A DNA stretch of 54,741 nucleotides from WJMT01 sp964624145 (GTDB lineage: Bacteria; Acidobacteriota; Aminicenantia; Aminicenantales; Aminicenantaceae), in NCBI GenBank assembly GCA_964624145.1, contig CAZUXT010000020.1, positions 1 through 54,741 on the forward strand, given 5' to 3'. This document shows positions 17,327 through 25,660 of this stretch, piece after piece. The position numbers and the translations under genes are program-made. Every line of letters begins with the position of its first letter. The first letter of the stretch is position 1. The notes under the pieces are model-generated. The model made no database searches and was not told the DNA's origin. It worked only from the letters and a program-made list of their open reading frames with translations.

Positions 17327-18337
17327 ATGAAATCCAGGAAAAGATTGCTGCTTTCTGTTTTGATTTTCTTTTTGGTTTTTGTCATCGGTGTTGTCGGGTT
17401 CAAATTTTTCGGTGGCGGGGAATGGTCATTGCTGGACAGCCTTTATATGACCATCATCACTATTTCAACCGTAGGATATGAGGAGGTCATAGATCTCAGC
17501 GCGAATCCGGGGGCGCGGATTTTTGTAGTTGCCTTCATTATTTTGTCCCTGGGAACCATTACCTTCGCCATATCCTCTATCACTGCTTTTATCGTGGAGG
17601 GTGAATTAAAAAATATTCTCTGGAGAAGAAAGATGGAAAAGAAAATATCAAAGCTAAAAGATCATTACATCGTCTGCGGCGCCGATGAAACCGCTCGTTC
17701 GATTATTGATGAATTGATTTTAACAAAGAAGAAATTTGTGCTTATAGATCCCTCTCAGGAAAAAATAGACAGGCTTTTGTCGTCCGGCAATTTTTTATAC
17801 TTAATAGGCGATTCAACTGAAGATGAAATACTTCTATCCGCCGGAATAAAAAGGGCCAAAGGCATTATTCTTTCCCTCCCCAAGGATGAAGAGAATCTTT
17901 TCGTGACTCTGAGCGCCCGCAGCCTTAATCCGGGAATAAGAATAGTGAGTAAAGCCATTGATTTAAAGAGTGATAAAAAAATGAGAAAAGCAGGCGCTGA
18001 TTCTGTTATATCACCCGCTCACATCGGGGGTATGCGTATGGTTTCTGAAATGGTGCGGCCGGCCGTGGTCACTTTTTTGGATATGATGCTGAGAGATAGA
18101 GAAAAAGTCCTGAGATTCGAAGAGGTTTATGTGGAGGAAGATTCCAACCTCATCGGCAGGAAATTAGGCGAATGCAAAATAAAGGAAAAGAGCGAGGCGC
18201 TTTTAGTCGCTGTTAGAGATAAGAAAACAGGGAATTATCATTTTAATCCGAATGAAGATGTGGAAATAAAAGCGAACGATATCCTCATTTTTATTGCCAG
18301 TCCGGTGATGATTGAACAGCTCGAAAAAAAAATATAA
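17327..18337 (+). CDS. Two-helix K+ channel with RCK/TrkA domains, variant filter TVGYEE
   Basis: 336 aa. Membrane helices about 8-25 and 66-90 flank a pore loop whose selectivity filter is TISTVGYEEV (Thr48-Gly50-Tyr51) with Glu52 where most channels have Gly. A TrkA-N/RCK domain follows (about 112-230); its nucleotide loop reads GADETA instead of GxGxxG, so NAD(H) binding may be weak. A TrkA-C domain ends the protein (250-336). The start is four bases after the MscS-CNB stop without a strong ribosome site, suggesting translational coupling. It should conduct K+ under ligand control through the RCK ring, perhaps together with the cNMP-gated channel in osmotic or membrane-potential control. 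Confidence 0.88.
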   Translation: MKSRKRLLLSVLIFFLVFVIGVVGFKFFGGGEWSLLDSLYMTIITISTVGYEEVIDLSANPGARIFVVAFIILSLGTITFAISSITAFIVEGELKNILWRRKMEKKISKLKDHYIVCGADETARSIIDELILTKKKFVLIDPSQEKIDRLLSSGNFLYLIGDSTEDEILLSAGIKRAKGIILSLPKDEENLFVTLSARSLNPGIRIVSKAIDLKSDKKMRKAGADSVISPAHIGGMRMVSEMVRPAVVTFLDMMLRDREKVLRFEEVYVEEDSNLIGRKLGECKIKEKSEALLVAVRDKKTGNYHFNPNEDVEIKANDILIFIASPVMIEQLEKKI

Positions 18338-18377
18338 TGCCTTTAAGTTATCTATGAAATACAGAAAGGAGGAAGTT

Positions 18378-20489
18378 ATGTATTCCAGGAGAATATACCT
18401 GTTTTTGATGGCATCCCTTTTCTTAATATTGGTGTTTTGCACGGGGAATCAAACAGAAGTAACAACAGGGATTCTTCTTAAAGAGATGACAGATCTATGG
18501 CGGCTTACCGAGTATCCAGAGCCTGAATACAGAACAGTCCAATTTTCTTCTTATGATAGAAGAAGCACTGTGCCCGGAGGGCCGGAATGGTTTTCAAATT
18601 CGGATGGATTCGGAGGAGAACCCATCCCGAATTTTGAACAGGTCTTGACAGAGCCGGATGAAGAAGGAAAAGGAGTGTATTTGATAGCGGATGTGAAAGG
18701 TCCCGGCGCCATAGTCCGTTTGTGGAGCGCTGCCATTTCTGGCGATGTGGAACTTTTTCTGGATGGCGGATCCGAACCTGTCTATAAAGGCAAAGCAGAT
18801 GAATTTTTTCATTCGCCCCTTGCGTATTTTTCCGAGTCAAAACCATTTCATTCCGATCTTTTGGCTGAGACTCTCTGCCAGAGAGATGCATCTTATTTTC
18901 CTATTCCTTTTTCCGAAGGGATGCGTTTGGTCTGGACAGGAGACTTGGAGACCCTTCATTTTTATGAAGTTCAAGTAAGATTGTATGCGGAAGGAACGCG
19001 GGTCAAGACCTTTTCACCCAAGGACCTTTCAGAATACACGGAAGATATAGAAAGAACGGTATCCATTCTTTCAGACCCTGACCATAATTTGCAATCCCTA
19101 TCAAAGGAAAAAGAGGTATCCTTTGATTCCCTGATAGAACCTGGGCAGAAAAAAGAGGTGCTTTCCCTTAAGGGGCCTAAAGCTCTGGAACGGTTTACTG
19201 TAAAGCTTCATGCTGATGAAAAGGACAAAGCTCTGCGGCAGACAGTGCTCCATATCAAATGCGACCATCATCCCTGGGGCCAGGTCCAGTCCCCTGTCGG
19301 GGATTTTTTTGGAGCGGCACCGGGAGTGAATCCTTATGTTTCCCTTCCCTTTAGTGTGTATCCCGACGGTCAAATGGTATGCCGGTTTCCCATGCCGTTT
19401 GAGGAGGAATGTAAAATCATTCTAGAAAACCTGGGAAAGCAGGTTGTCAGAGCCGAAGGAAGCGTGCTTCCGGCAGACTACGATTGGAAGGAAGGCCGCT
19501 CCATGCATTTTAGAGCCAGATGGAGGGCTGACCATAACATAACCGCATCAAATAAGGACGTTCAGGACCTTGCTTTTCTTATCGCCTTTGGAAAAGGATT
19601 GTACGTAGGAACGACATCCTATATTCTCAATCCCTGTCCCGTTCCCACCTCCTATGGAAATTGGTGGGGAGAGGGAGATGAAAAGATTTTTGTTGACGAT
19701 GAGAAATTTCCTTCCGTGTTCGGGACCGGTTCTGAGGACTACTATAATTACTCATGGTCATCCCCGGACATCTTTTTATTCCCGTACTGCGGGCAGCCAA
19801 GAAATGACGGGCCCGGGAACAGGGGGTTTGTGACGAACTTCCGCTGGCATATTATGGACTGCCTGCCTTTTAAAGAGAATATCCGTTTTTTCATGGAGCT
19901 CTACAGTCATGAAGTGACTCCTGGTATGTCCTATGCGAGAATCGGATATCATTACGCCTGTCCCGGGGTCACGGATGATCATAGTGCCATCATGCCGGAT
20001 GACGCGAGAGAAGGGGAACTGCCTGAGAACTGGATACCTGCGGCTCGGATGGGAGCCCGGAATTCAGTCTTCTATCCATCTGAGGAAATAATCACTGACG
20101 CAAACCAAACGGCCGTTACAGCGGGGAGAATGTGGTCGGAGGGCCGCATTTTGACCTGGATGCCGCAGGGAGAGGGAAGTTCAAAGGAATTTGCTTTCGA
20201 GATTCAAGAAAAGGGAACCTACCGGATATATGTTACGGCTGGAATGAATCCGAATTCAGGAAGAATATCTTTCCGGGTTGACGGTAAAGAAGCGCTAATG
20301 GCCGGAGGTGAGAGTACAGCCGATCTTTACAGCCCTTTTCGCACTCTTCTCCGGAATTTTCGGTTGGATGACAGGGAATTATCTCCCGGAGTTCACCGTC
20401 TTGGTTTGGTATTCAAGGGGGCCCTTCCTGAGACAAAAGGGCCTCAAGTAAACATTGATTTTATTTGGATTCAAAAAACAGGTGAATAG
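18378..20489 (+). CDS. Secreted glycoside hydrolase family 172 (DUF2961) protein
   Basis: 703 aa, started at ATG 18378 behind AAAGGAGG; the longer frame from 18312 overlaps the previous gene and lacks a ribosome site. The N-terminus is a signal sequence with a Cys near its end (VFCTG). DUF2961/GH172 features: GPGAIVRLWSA near residue 100, a central jelly-roll, and FGTGSEDYYNYSW with Glu453 in the conserved GTGSEDY motif. A C-terminal beta-sandwich (about 600-700) resembles a carbohydrate-binding domain. Characterised GH172 enzymes act on fructofuranosyl or arabinofuranosyl linkages. Its place behind the channel genes may reflect read-through rather than shared function. Confidence 0.82.
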   Translation: MYSRRIYLFLMASLFLILVFCTGNQTEVTTGILLKEMTDLWRLTEYPEPEYRTVQFSSYDRRSTVPGGPEWFSNSDGFGGEPIPNFEQVLTEPDEEGKGVYLIADVKGPGAIVRLWSAAISGDVELFLDGGSEPVYKGKADEFFHSPLAYFSESKPFHSDLLAETLCQRDASYFPIPFSEGMRLVWTGDLETLHFYEVQVRLYAEGTRVKTFSPKDLSEYTEDIERTVSILSDPDHNLQSLSKEKEVSFDSLIEPGQKKEVLSLKGPKALERFTVKLHADEKDKALRQTVLHIKCDHHPWGQVQSPVGDFFGAAPGVNPYVSLPFSVYPDGQMVCRFPMPFEEECKIILENLGKQVVRAEGSVLPADYDWKEGRSMHFRARWRADHNITASNKDVQDLAFLIAFGKGLYVGTTSYILNPCPVPTSYGNWWGEGDEKIFVDDEKFPSVFGTGSEDYYNYSWSSPDIFLFPYCGQPRNDGPGNRGFVTNFRWHIMDCLPFKENIRFFMELYSHEVTPGMSYARIGYHYACPGVTDDHSAIMPDDAREGELPENWIPAARMGARNSVFYPSEEIITDANQTAVTAGRMWSEGRILTWMPQGEGSSKEFAFEIQEKGTYRIYVTAGMNPNSGRISFRVDGKEALMAGGESTADLYSPFRTLLRNFRLDDRELSPGVHRLGLVFKGALPETKGPQVNIDFIWIQKTGE

Positions 20490-20534
20490 AGAGAGTCAAA
20501 GCAGTTAGGGCTCAAGTGTCAGAAAAGGGAGCCG

Positions 20535-21059
20535 TTATCTGCGGAAGAAAGGTCTTTCCATGCGCGAATCCCTCCGGAAGGGTGCTCTTCTCTCCATGAA
20601 TCTTCTGGCCGGTTGAGCCTGCCTTGCCATTTCTTTTAATGCGGCGCTCTGTTCGGGAGTGAGGATGCTTTTGATGTCGTCTCTTAATGTTATCCTGTTT
20701 ATAACCATATCTGCCCGGAGTTCAGCTGATTTCAGAAATAAAGATTTGATTTTTTCATAATCCCGGTTTTCCATTTCTCTCATTTGTCTCCTCAGTTCGA
20801 GCTGTGTGTGGGCGATATCACTTCTTAATTTTAAAGCCTTATCTTCCATTTGAAACGTTAGCTCAGCTATTTTTTCCAGCTGTTCATCTGTTATTTTGAA
20901 TTCATCCTGTTTTTCCTTAAGAACATTAAGAAGCCTTTCCGAATCAGGCCTCATCAAGCCTCTGTCTCTGAGCCTGGTCATTTGCGGGGATGCTGAAAGA
21001 GTTGCCGCAAAAAGAAAAAATCCCAGGGATAGAATGGTTATAGTTGTGGTTTTCTTCAT
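20535..21059 (-). CDS. Periplasmic Spy/CpxP-like protein
   Basis: 174 aa: Sec signal peptide (cleavage after LSASP region), then an all-alpha, charged protein with the LTPEQ motif near residue 145, as in Spy/CpxP/ZraP metal- or stress-related periplasmic chaperones. The C-terminal tail is very rich in Arg and Phe (MERRAPFRRDSRMERPFFRR), as in many relatives. It is probably a periplasmic chaperone or stress sensor, but no sigma factor or two-component system lies beside it. Confidence 0.75.
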   Translation of the reverse strand: MKKTTTITILSLGFFLFAATLSASPQMTRLRDRGLMRPDSERLLNVLKEKQDEFKITDEQLEKIAELTFQMEDKALKLRSDIAHTQLELRRQMREMENRDYEKIKSLFLKSAELRADMVINRITLRDDIKSILTPEQSAALKEMARQAQPARRFMERRAPFRRDSRMERPFFRR

Positions 21060-21153
21060 TGTTGTCCTCCGATTTTTCTTTTCATTTTTTCACCTTTTAG
21101 ACGCTTGAGGAACTGTTTTTATTCCCTTTTGTGTAATTTAGTTCTTTTTTTAA

Positions 21154-21407
21154 CCTAACCTATTCATAAAAAAATGGCGATGAGCATTTTTTTGTTTTGC
21201 TTTCAAGGATATGCATGCTTTTTACAAAAAATGATAACTGAAATGTTTTTATTTGTTTTTACTTTCATTTTAATCGCCATTTTTTTACCTTACAGGCAAG
21301 CCGATCTCACTGCATCTGCTTCGTTACAGGGTACTCGCGGTGAAGGACCACAGCTTCGCACCCTGTGCCTCGCATCTGCAGCAACCTCGGCTTGTGAATA
21401 ATCCAGG
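21154..21407 (-). repeat. Structured dispersed element, copy 2
   Basis: In reverse orientation to copy 1 and 254 bases long. The ends are TGAATAATCCAGG (21395-21407) and CCTAACCTATTCA (21154-21166), an imperfect inverted repeat flanked by TTAA on both sides. The core (21287-21394, 108 bases as in copy 1) has the stem ACAGGGT/ACCCTGT (21326-21332, 21360-21366). The second stem, 21168-21181 with 21273-21286, is perfect over 14 bases and encloses 91 bases of sequence unrelated to copy 1. Core identity to copy 1 is roughly 80-85% by eye. Confidence 0.8.
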
Positions 21408-21616
21408 TTAACTGAGGGTTGTGCGAAAACAGATAGGTTTTGACCTTATCCTTTTTATGTGCGGCTAAAAAAAATTTTAATTTTATTCTCTTTATCCGAT
21501 ATAATAATGACCTCAATGGCCATCACGCTCTGGATATTAGAATGGGACAATTTATCTGGATGATAAACAAGTCGAGTGGAAGAGAGCCCAGGCCATATCT
21601 GAATCTCACATTAATA

Positions 21617-21622
21617 AGGAGA
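21617..21622 (+). promoter_or_regulatory. Ribosome site deciding an ATA start for pgsB
   Basis: AGGAGA lies five to six bases before ATA at 21628. The next conventional start in frame (TTG 21727) would drop the N-terminal membrane helix present in PgsB proteins. Confidence 0.5.
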
Positions 21623-21627
21623 ACACA

Positions 21628-22830
21628 ATAAGGGAGCTAGTCATTATTTCCGGTTCGGTAATAGCCCTGCTTCTCTATCTGTGGCTCGAGAGAGTCTCTT
21701 TATACAAAAGAACCAGAAAAATACCATTGAGAATTTGTGTTACTGGGACCAGGGGAAAATCTGGAGTGACCCGTCTTTTGGCTTCTTGCTTGAGTCAGGC
21801 AGGTATACGCGTTCTGGCAAAGACGACCGGTTCAAAACCGGTGATTATTTTCCAAAGCGGAGAAGAGAAGCTGATCAGGCGAAGAGGGATCCCCTCAATA
21901 CTGGAAGAGAAAAAGGTTGTCCGCAGGGCTGTTTCCAGCTCTGTCCAAGCCTTGGTCGTTGAGCTGATGTCATTCAGCCCTGAATCTTTGTGTGTGGAAA
22001 ACAGGCGGATGCTCAGGCCGCATGTGCTTATCATAACGAATGTGAGGATGGATCATATGGCACAGGCGGGAAGATCAAGGGATGAAATAGCTGAAAATTT
22101 TGGCCGGTCCATTCCTGATGCTTCAACGGTTTTTATTCCGGAAGAGGAATATTTTCCTGTTTTTCAGGCTGTGGCAGAGAAAAGAAAGGCCCGGTTAGTC
22201 AGGGTTGGAACAGACTCTTCCACAGATGAAAAATCTCTTATGAAAAATCTCTCAAGATCTGAATTTATGCCAAATATCCGCCTTGTATTGGCTGTTTGTG
22301 ATTTTCTGGATATCAAAAGAGAGATATCTTATTCAGGGATAATGAAAGCCATTCCTGATAAAGGGAGCCTTAAGTTCTGGAAGGCTGAGTTCACTTTACC
22401 CAAACGCAGGTGGGACCTTGTCAGTGCTTTTTCAGCTAATGATCCGAAGTCAACACGTGATGTCATTGACAAGCTGAAAAAGAGCCAGAAAATAAGGAGC
22501 GGCCGATGGATCGGGCTGTTTAACATAAGAAAAGACAGAGGAGACAGGACGCATCAATGGATAGCTGCTCTAAAAAGCAGGCTTTTTCCGGAATTCCAGA
22601 AAATAATTTTTATCGGGGACCAGTCAGAATTATTAAAACGAACAATGGAGAAGAATATAAAGGAACAGGAATATGAAGCGTTCAGAAACATGAATGCCAA
22701 ACAGATCATGTCCCGTATTTTGGAGAAGGAAAAGAATAACTGTGTCTTGGTGGGGCTGGGGAATATCGGGGGAATTGGAATCGACCTTTTGGACCACTGG
22801 GATACCATAGGAATCCGTCATGACTTATGA
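21628..22830 (+). CDS. pgsB: Poly-gamma-glutamate synthase PgsB/CapB
   Basis: About 400 aa. One N-terminal membrane helix (LVIISGSVIALLLYLWL) is followed by a basic patch and the Mur-ligase-type P-loop TGTRGKSGVTRL, then VELMSFSPE and NVRMDHM, all typical of CapB/PgsB amide ligases. It joins glutamate through the gamma-carboxyl using ATP at the inner membrane. Usual length is about 390-400 aa, which fits the ATA start at 21628 but not the TTG at 21727. It overlaps pgsC by 11 bases. No capA/pgsA gene is present; PgsW follows instead. Confidence 0.88.
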   Translation: MRELVIISGSVIALLLYLWLERVSLYKRTRKIPLRICVTGTRGKSGVTRLLASCLSQAGIRVLAKTTGSKPVIIFQSGEEKLIRRRGIPSILEEKKVVRRAVSSSVQALVVELMSFSPESLCVENRRMLRPHVLIITNVRMDHMAQAGRSRDEIAENFGRSIPDASTVFIPEEEYFPVFQAVAEKRKARLVRVGTDSSTDEKSLMKNLSRSEFMPNIRLVLAVCDFLDIKREISYSGIMKAIPDKGSLKFWKAEFTLPKRRWDLVSAFSANDPKSTRDVIDKLKKSQKIRSGRWIGLFNIRKDRGDRTHQWIAALKSRLFPEFQKIIFIGDQSELLKRTMEKNIKEQEYEAFRNMNAKQIMSRILEKEKNNCVLVGLGNIGGIGIDLLDHWDTIGIRHDL

Positions 22831-23260
22831 AACAATTTTTATAGGGCTTTTGCTTGCTGTTCTCTATGTTGAGATATTTGATATTTATCCAGGCGGAATC
22901 ATTGTTCCTGCCTATATGGCTCTTTATCTTCATCAACCAGGAAGGATAGCGGCAACAGTGGTGGTTGCTTATTTGAGCCTTTTCTCATATAAGCTGTTTT
23001 CCCGTTATGTGATTCTTTTTGGAAGAAGAAGGTTTGTCATGGTCATACTCTTGGGGGCCTTATGGGCGCATATTTGGTTTCTTGTCTGGCCGGAGATCCT
23101 TCCCCAGCCTATAGGATTGAGGACCATAGGATTGGTTATCCCCGGTCTCCTCGCCAATAATATGGAAAAACAGAGCCATATTCTGACCATAGCTTCTATG
23201 ATAACCGTTGCTGTTGCAACCTATTTTCTTGCCAGGGTAGTGGGTTGGATAGGATTATGA
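22820..23260 (+). CDS. pgsC: Poly-gamma-glutamate biosynthesis membrane protein PgsC/CapC
   Basis: 146 aa, nearly all membrane helices, with the family hallmark EIFDIYPGGIIVPAYMALYL near residue 18 and GLVIPGLLANNMEKQ near residue 103. It is the integral membrane partner of PgsB in polymer synthesis and export. It overlaps the end of pgsB and its stop overlaps the pgsW start (ATGA), so the three are translationally coupled. Confidence 0.92.
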   Translation: MTYETIFIGLLLAVLYVEIFDIYPGGIIVPAYMALYLHQPGRIAATVVVAYLSLFSYKLFSRYVILFGRRRFVMVILLGALWAHIWFLVWPEILPQPIGLRTIGLVIPGLLANNMEKQSHILTIASMITVAVATYFLARVVGWIGL

Positions 23261-24363
23261 GCAAAGGCAGCCAGATCCTCATCCTTGTTTGTCTTATCAG
23301 TATCTTTTTTTTCATCGTCACGTTTTCTATCCCGCACAAGGGGAAGGCTGACTTGTATGGATTGATGAGACAAGCATCGGAGAATATGGATAGAGCGATC
23401 CGTATTGTCAGAAATTGCCGGATGGAAAGGGGAATAGACATAAACAAGGAGTTTGATATAAACCACACCGGAATCATCGGCAGGGAAGATTCGGTCATAA
23501 CAACGTCTATAGGGAGTCTGGGGGCCAAGAGAACCACCACGAATCCGAATTTTGCAGGACTTATGGTAGGGCTGATGCATGAAGCAGGTGTCAGACCGGG
23601 TGATGCCGTGGCCTTAGAGGCCTCAGGTTCCTTCCCCGGCTTGATCATAGCTGTTTTTTCTGCTGCAAAGGCCATGAATCTAAAACTGATTTATATTGTA
23701 TCACTGGGAGCCTCGCAGTGGGGAGCTAACGAACCTGAGTTTCACTGGTTGGAAATGCAGGATTGTCTGTTGGAAAATGAAATCTTTGGCTTTGAACCGG
23801 CGGCTGTTTCCTTGGGAGGGGAAAATGATGTGGGTGAGGCCATGGACGCAGAAGGCCGGATCCGGCTTTTGCGAAGCATCAGAGAGAGCGGGGTGCTGTT
23901 TGTGTATCAATCTGATTTAAGACGGAATGTTGAGCAGAAAATTTCGATTTTCAAGAAAAGAGCAGGTGAGAAAGAGATCAAAGCTTTTATAAATATCGGA
24001 GGCAGTTATTCAGGGCTGGGGATTGATTCGGATGTCCTGAAAGTAAAACCCGGGCTCACAGATATTAAAAGCTACCCTCCTCCTGAAAGAAGAGGCCTTG
24101 TGTTCGAGATGGCAGCCAGAGGATATCCTGTGATTCACCTTCTTTATATCAATGGAATTGTCCAGGAATACGGACTTCCATGGGATCCTGTGCCTCTTCC
24201 GGAGCCGGGAAAAGGCGCTGTTTATGAATATGTAAAAGAAAAGAGCTGGGAATTTCTCCTGCTGGCTTTAGCTTATTTTATGGCAATGGCGGCTGTCATA
24301 CTTTATGGTTTTTACTCCCATTCCAATCGTTCCGGTGATGCTTCTGCCGGATTGAACAAATAA
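23257..24363 (+). CDS. pgsW: Poly-gamma-glutamate system protein PgsW
   Basis: 368 aa if started at ATG 23257, which overlaps the pgsC stop; the longer frame from TTG 23245 is less likely. One N-terminal and one C-terminal membrane helix flank a large soluble domain with GIIGREDSVITTSIGSLGAKR-type sequence near residue 75, conserved in PgsW. The family accompanies PgsB/PgsC in lineages that lack PgsA, though its biochemical role is unclear. Its 3' end overlaps the opposing M14-like gene by 52 bases. Confidence 0.82.
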   Translation: MSKGSQILILVCLISIFFFIVTFSIPHKGKADLYGLMRQASENMDRAIRIVRNCRMERGIDINKEFDINHTGIIGREDSVITTSIGSLGAKRTTTNPNFAGLMVGLMHEAGVRPGDAVALEASGSFPGLIIAVFSAAKAMNLKLIYIVSLGASQWGANEPEFHWLEMQDCLLENEIFGFEPAAVSLGGENDVGEAMDAEGRIRLLRSIRESGVLFVYQSDLRRNVEQKISIFKKRAGEKEIKAFINIGGSYSGLGIDSDVLKVKPGLTDIKSYPPPERRGLVFEMAARGYPVIHLLYINGIVQEYGLPWDPVPLPEPGKGAVYEYVKEKSWEFLLLALAYFMAMAAVILYGFYSHSNRSGDASAGLNK

Positions 24364-25484
24364 GCGCCCACTCCGTTCTTTATGACATCGGAATATTTAG
24401 GAATATGATTAATTATGATTCCCTTGTCAGGATGCTCAGCGGTCCACAATTCCGCGATCTGGAGAAGAGATGAGGTATGTCTTCCGACCCTCTTTTCTAT
24501 AGGCCATCCGTTTTTGTCGATTTTTTCGAACAGCAGTCCGTGTTTGTAGGCTTTGACCAGAAAGGCATCCTTTCCTTCAAGCAGCAGTTTTCTGTTTGTC
24601 CGTCCTCTGCACGCATCCAGCATGGGTTCAGGTGATTCAAGGAGAAGGGAAATGGCCTTTGTATGGTCTCCTATTTCGCGGTGGGAAAGCCCATGGAGTT
24701 CCGGAGGGGAATTTTCCATTCCTATCCGGAAGTCTTCAGTGCCTGAGATTATCATCGAGGCCATGGCTGCAAGGTCCTGCCCCCGTTCATGGGCCACGAT
24801 GGTGCTTATGACAGGATACTGAAGTTCTGCTTCATGCAGATCCACAACGATGTCGATATTTTCTTTGCGGATGAGCTGGGTTATGGCAAAGCATGTCTTT
24901 TCGGTCAGAGTTCCGTTTGGCCGTCCCGGAAAAGCACGGTTTAAATTTCTTATGTCCACATAGGCCAGTTCCTGATGGCTGGGGAAATGAATATAGACTT
25001 CAGGATCCGGCCACTGATCTAAAGGATTAGACCATCTGTCTCCCATACGGAATTTTTGACTTCCCCAGTTGGTCAGGATTCTATAATCGGGCGGGTAGGC
25101 TCCACCCAGTCTTGTGACCGTGGAAGCGCTTCTGTTGGCTGAAAGAATAATGAAGAGACGTCCCTGTTCCAGCACGGCGTTTTCAGCCAAGATCCATGCT
25201 GCCAGGCGGCCTGCAGGTTCCTCAGGATGAGTCCCCCCAAGAATCAGAAGAGCACCTCCGGATTTTTTCCCTTCTGCGATGTACACATTCGAGTCATTGA
25301 TACTGCCTTTGATCCCAGGAAAATACTGGCCCAGAGTTTTGACCTCCTTTATTCCAGGGCTCAACACCACCGGCTCTTTCATGTGCCGGCTTTTATAAAA
25401 GCTCACTCCCGCACAGACAACCATCCCGATACAGAGAAGCAGTAAGATTGTTTTTCTGATGGTTTGAATTTTTGTCTTCTTCAT
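24312..25484 (-). CDS. M14/AstE-like zinc hydrolase, candidate poly-gamma-glutamate hydrolase
   Basis: 390 aa with an N-terminal membrane anchor (about 12-30). The fold is that of succinylglutamate desuccinylase/aspartoacylase-type M14 enzymes: zinc ligands His86 and Glu89 in GGTHPEEPAG, the RNLNRAFPG substrate motif near 180 and VDLHEAE (His217, Glu218). It probably cleaves an amide bond of a glutamate-like substrate outside the cytoplasm. It sits tail-to-tail with pgsBCW and in an operon with a TRAP-type permease, so polymer degradation and uptake of glutamate or oligomers is inferred. Its start is nine bases after the small membrane gene. Confidence 0.75.
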   Translation of the reverse strand: MKKTKIQTIRKTILLLLCIGMVVCAGVSFYKSRHMKEPVVLSPGIKEVKTLGQYFPGIKGSINDSNVYIAEGKKSGGALLILGGTHPEEPAGRLAAWILAENAVLEQGRLFIILSANRSASTVTRLGGAYPPDYRILTNWGSQKFRMGDRWSNPLDQWPDPEVYIHFPSHQELAYVDIRNLNRAFPGRPNGTLTEKTCFAITQLIRKENIDIVVDLHEAELQYPVISTIVAHERGQDLAAMASMIISGTEDFRIGMENSPPELHGLSHREIGDHTKAISLLLESPEPMLDACRGRTNRKLLLEGKDAFLVKAYKHGLLFEKIDKNGWPIEKRVGRHTSSLLQIAELWTAEHPDKGIIINHIPKYSDVIKNGVGAYLFNPAEASPERLEWE

Positions 25485-25493
25485 TTCTCGGAC

Positions 25494-25643
25494 CTATTTG
25501 AGTCGGAGCAGGCGCAGGATAAAGGGTATCAGAATGATAATATAAAGGATTTCATCCTGCCATTTTTTGCTTTTGATGAGATTCCAGATGATGATAAAGG
25601 CGATATAAGCACTCAGGACATAGTACAAAAACGTTATAATCAT
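25494..25643 (-). CDS. 49-aa membrane protein in the poly-gamma-glutamate transport operon
   Basis: Starts at ATG 25643 with AGGAACGG seven bases upstream and ends TAG at 25494. Two hydrophobic helices (about 2-21 and 30-44) surround a charged turn (KSKKWQDE). It lies 17 bases after the permease gene and 9 bases before the M14-like gene on the same strand, so it is part of the operon. It is not recognised. Small partners such as PgsE in other PGA loci are a possible parallel; no sequence link is claimed. Confidence 0.6.
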   Translation of the reverse strand: MIITFLYYVLSAYIAFIIIWNLIKSKKWQDEILYIIILIPFILRLLRLK

Positions 25644-25660
25644 AATATTTCCGTTCCTTA

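Larger units (their letters stand above)
21060..21627. other. 568-base non-coding stretch with structured element copy 2 and pgsB leader
   Basis: The region holds the second structured element (21154-21407), a small hairpin followed by Ts near 21431-21459 and a TATAAT at 21500-21505 that may serve pgsB. The open frames crossing it have no ribosome sites and follow the repeat, so they are not taken as genes. Confidence 0.75.

Noticed and set aside
18312..18377. Longer N-terminus of the GH172 protein
   Set aside because: It would overlap the K+ channel gene and place charged residues before the signal peptide; ATG 18378 has a strong ribosome site.
21174..21631. Open frames over the second structured element
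   Set aside because: Their codons follow the repeat core; similar frames in copy 1 would be shifted or stopped, so they are not genes.
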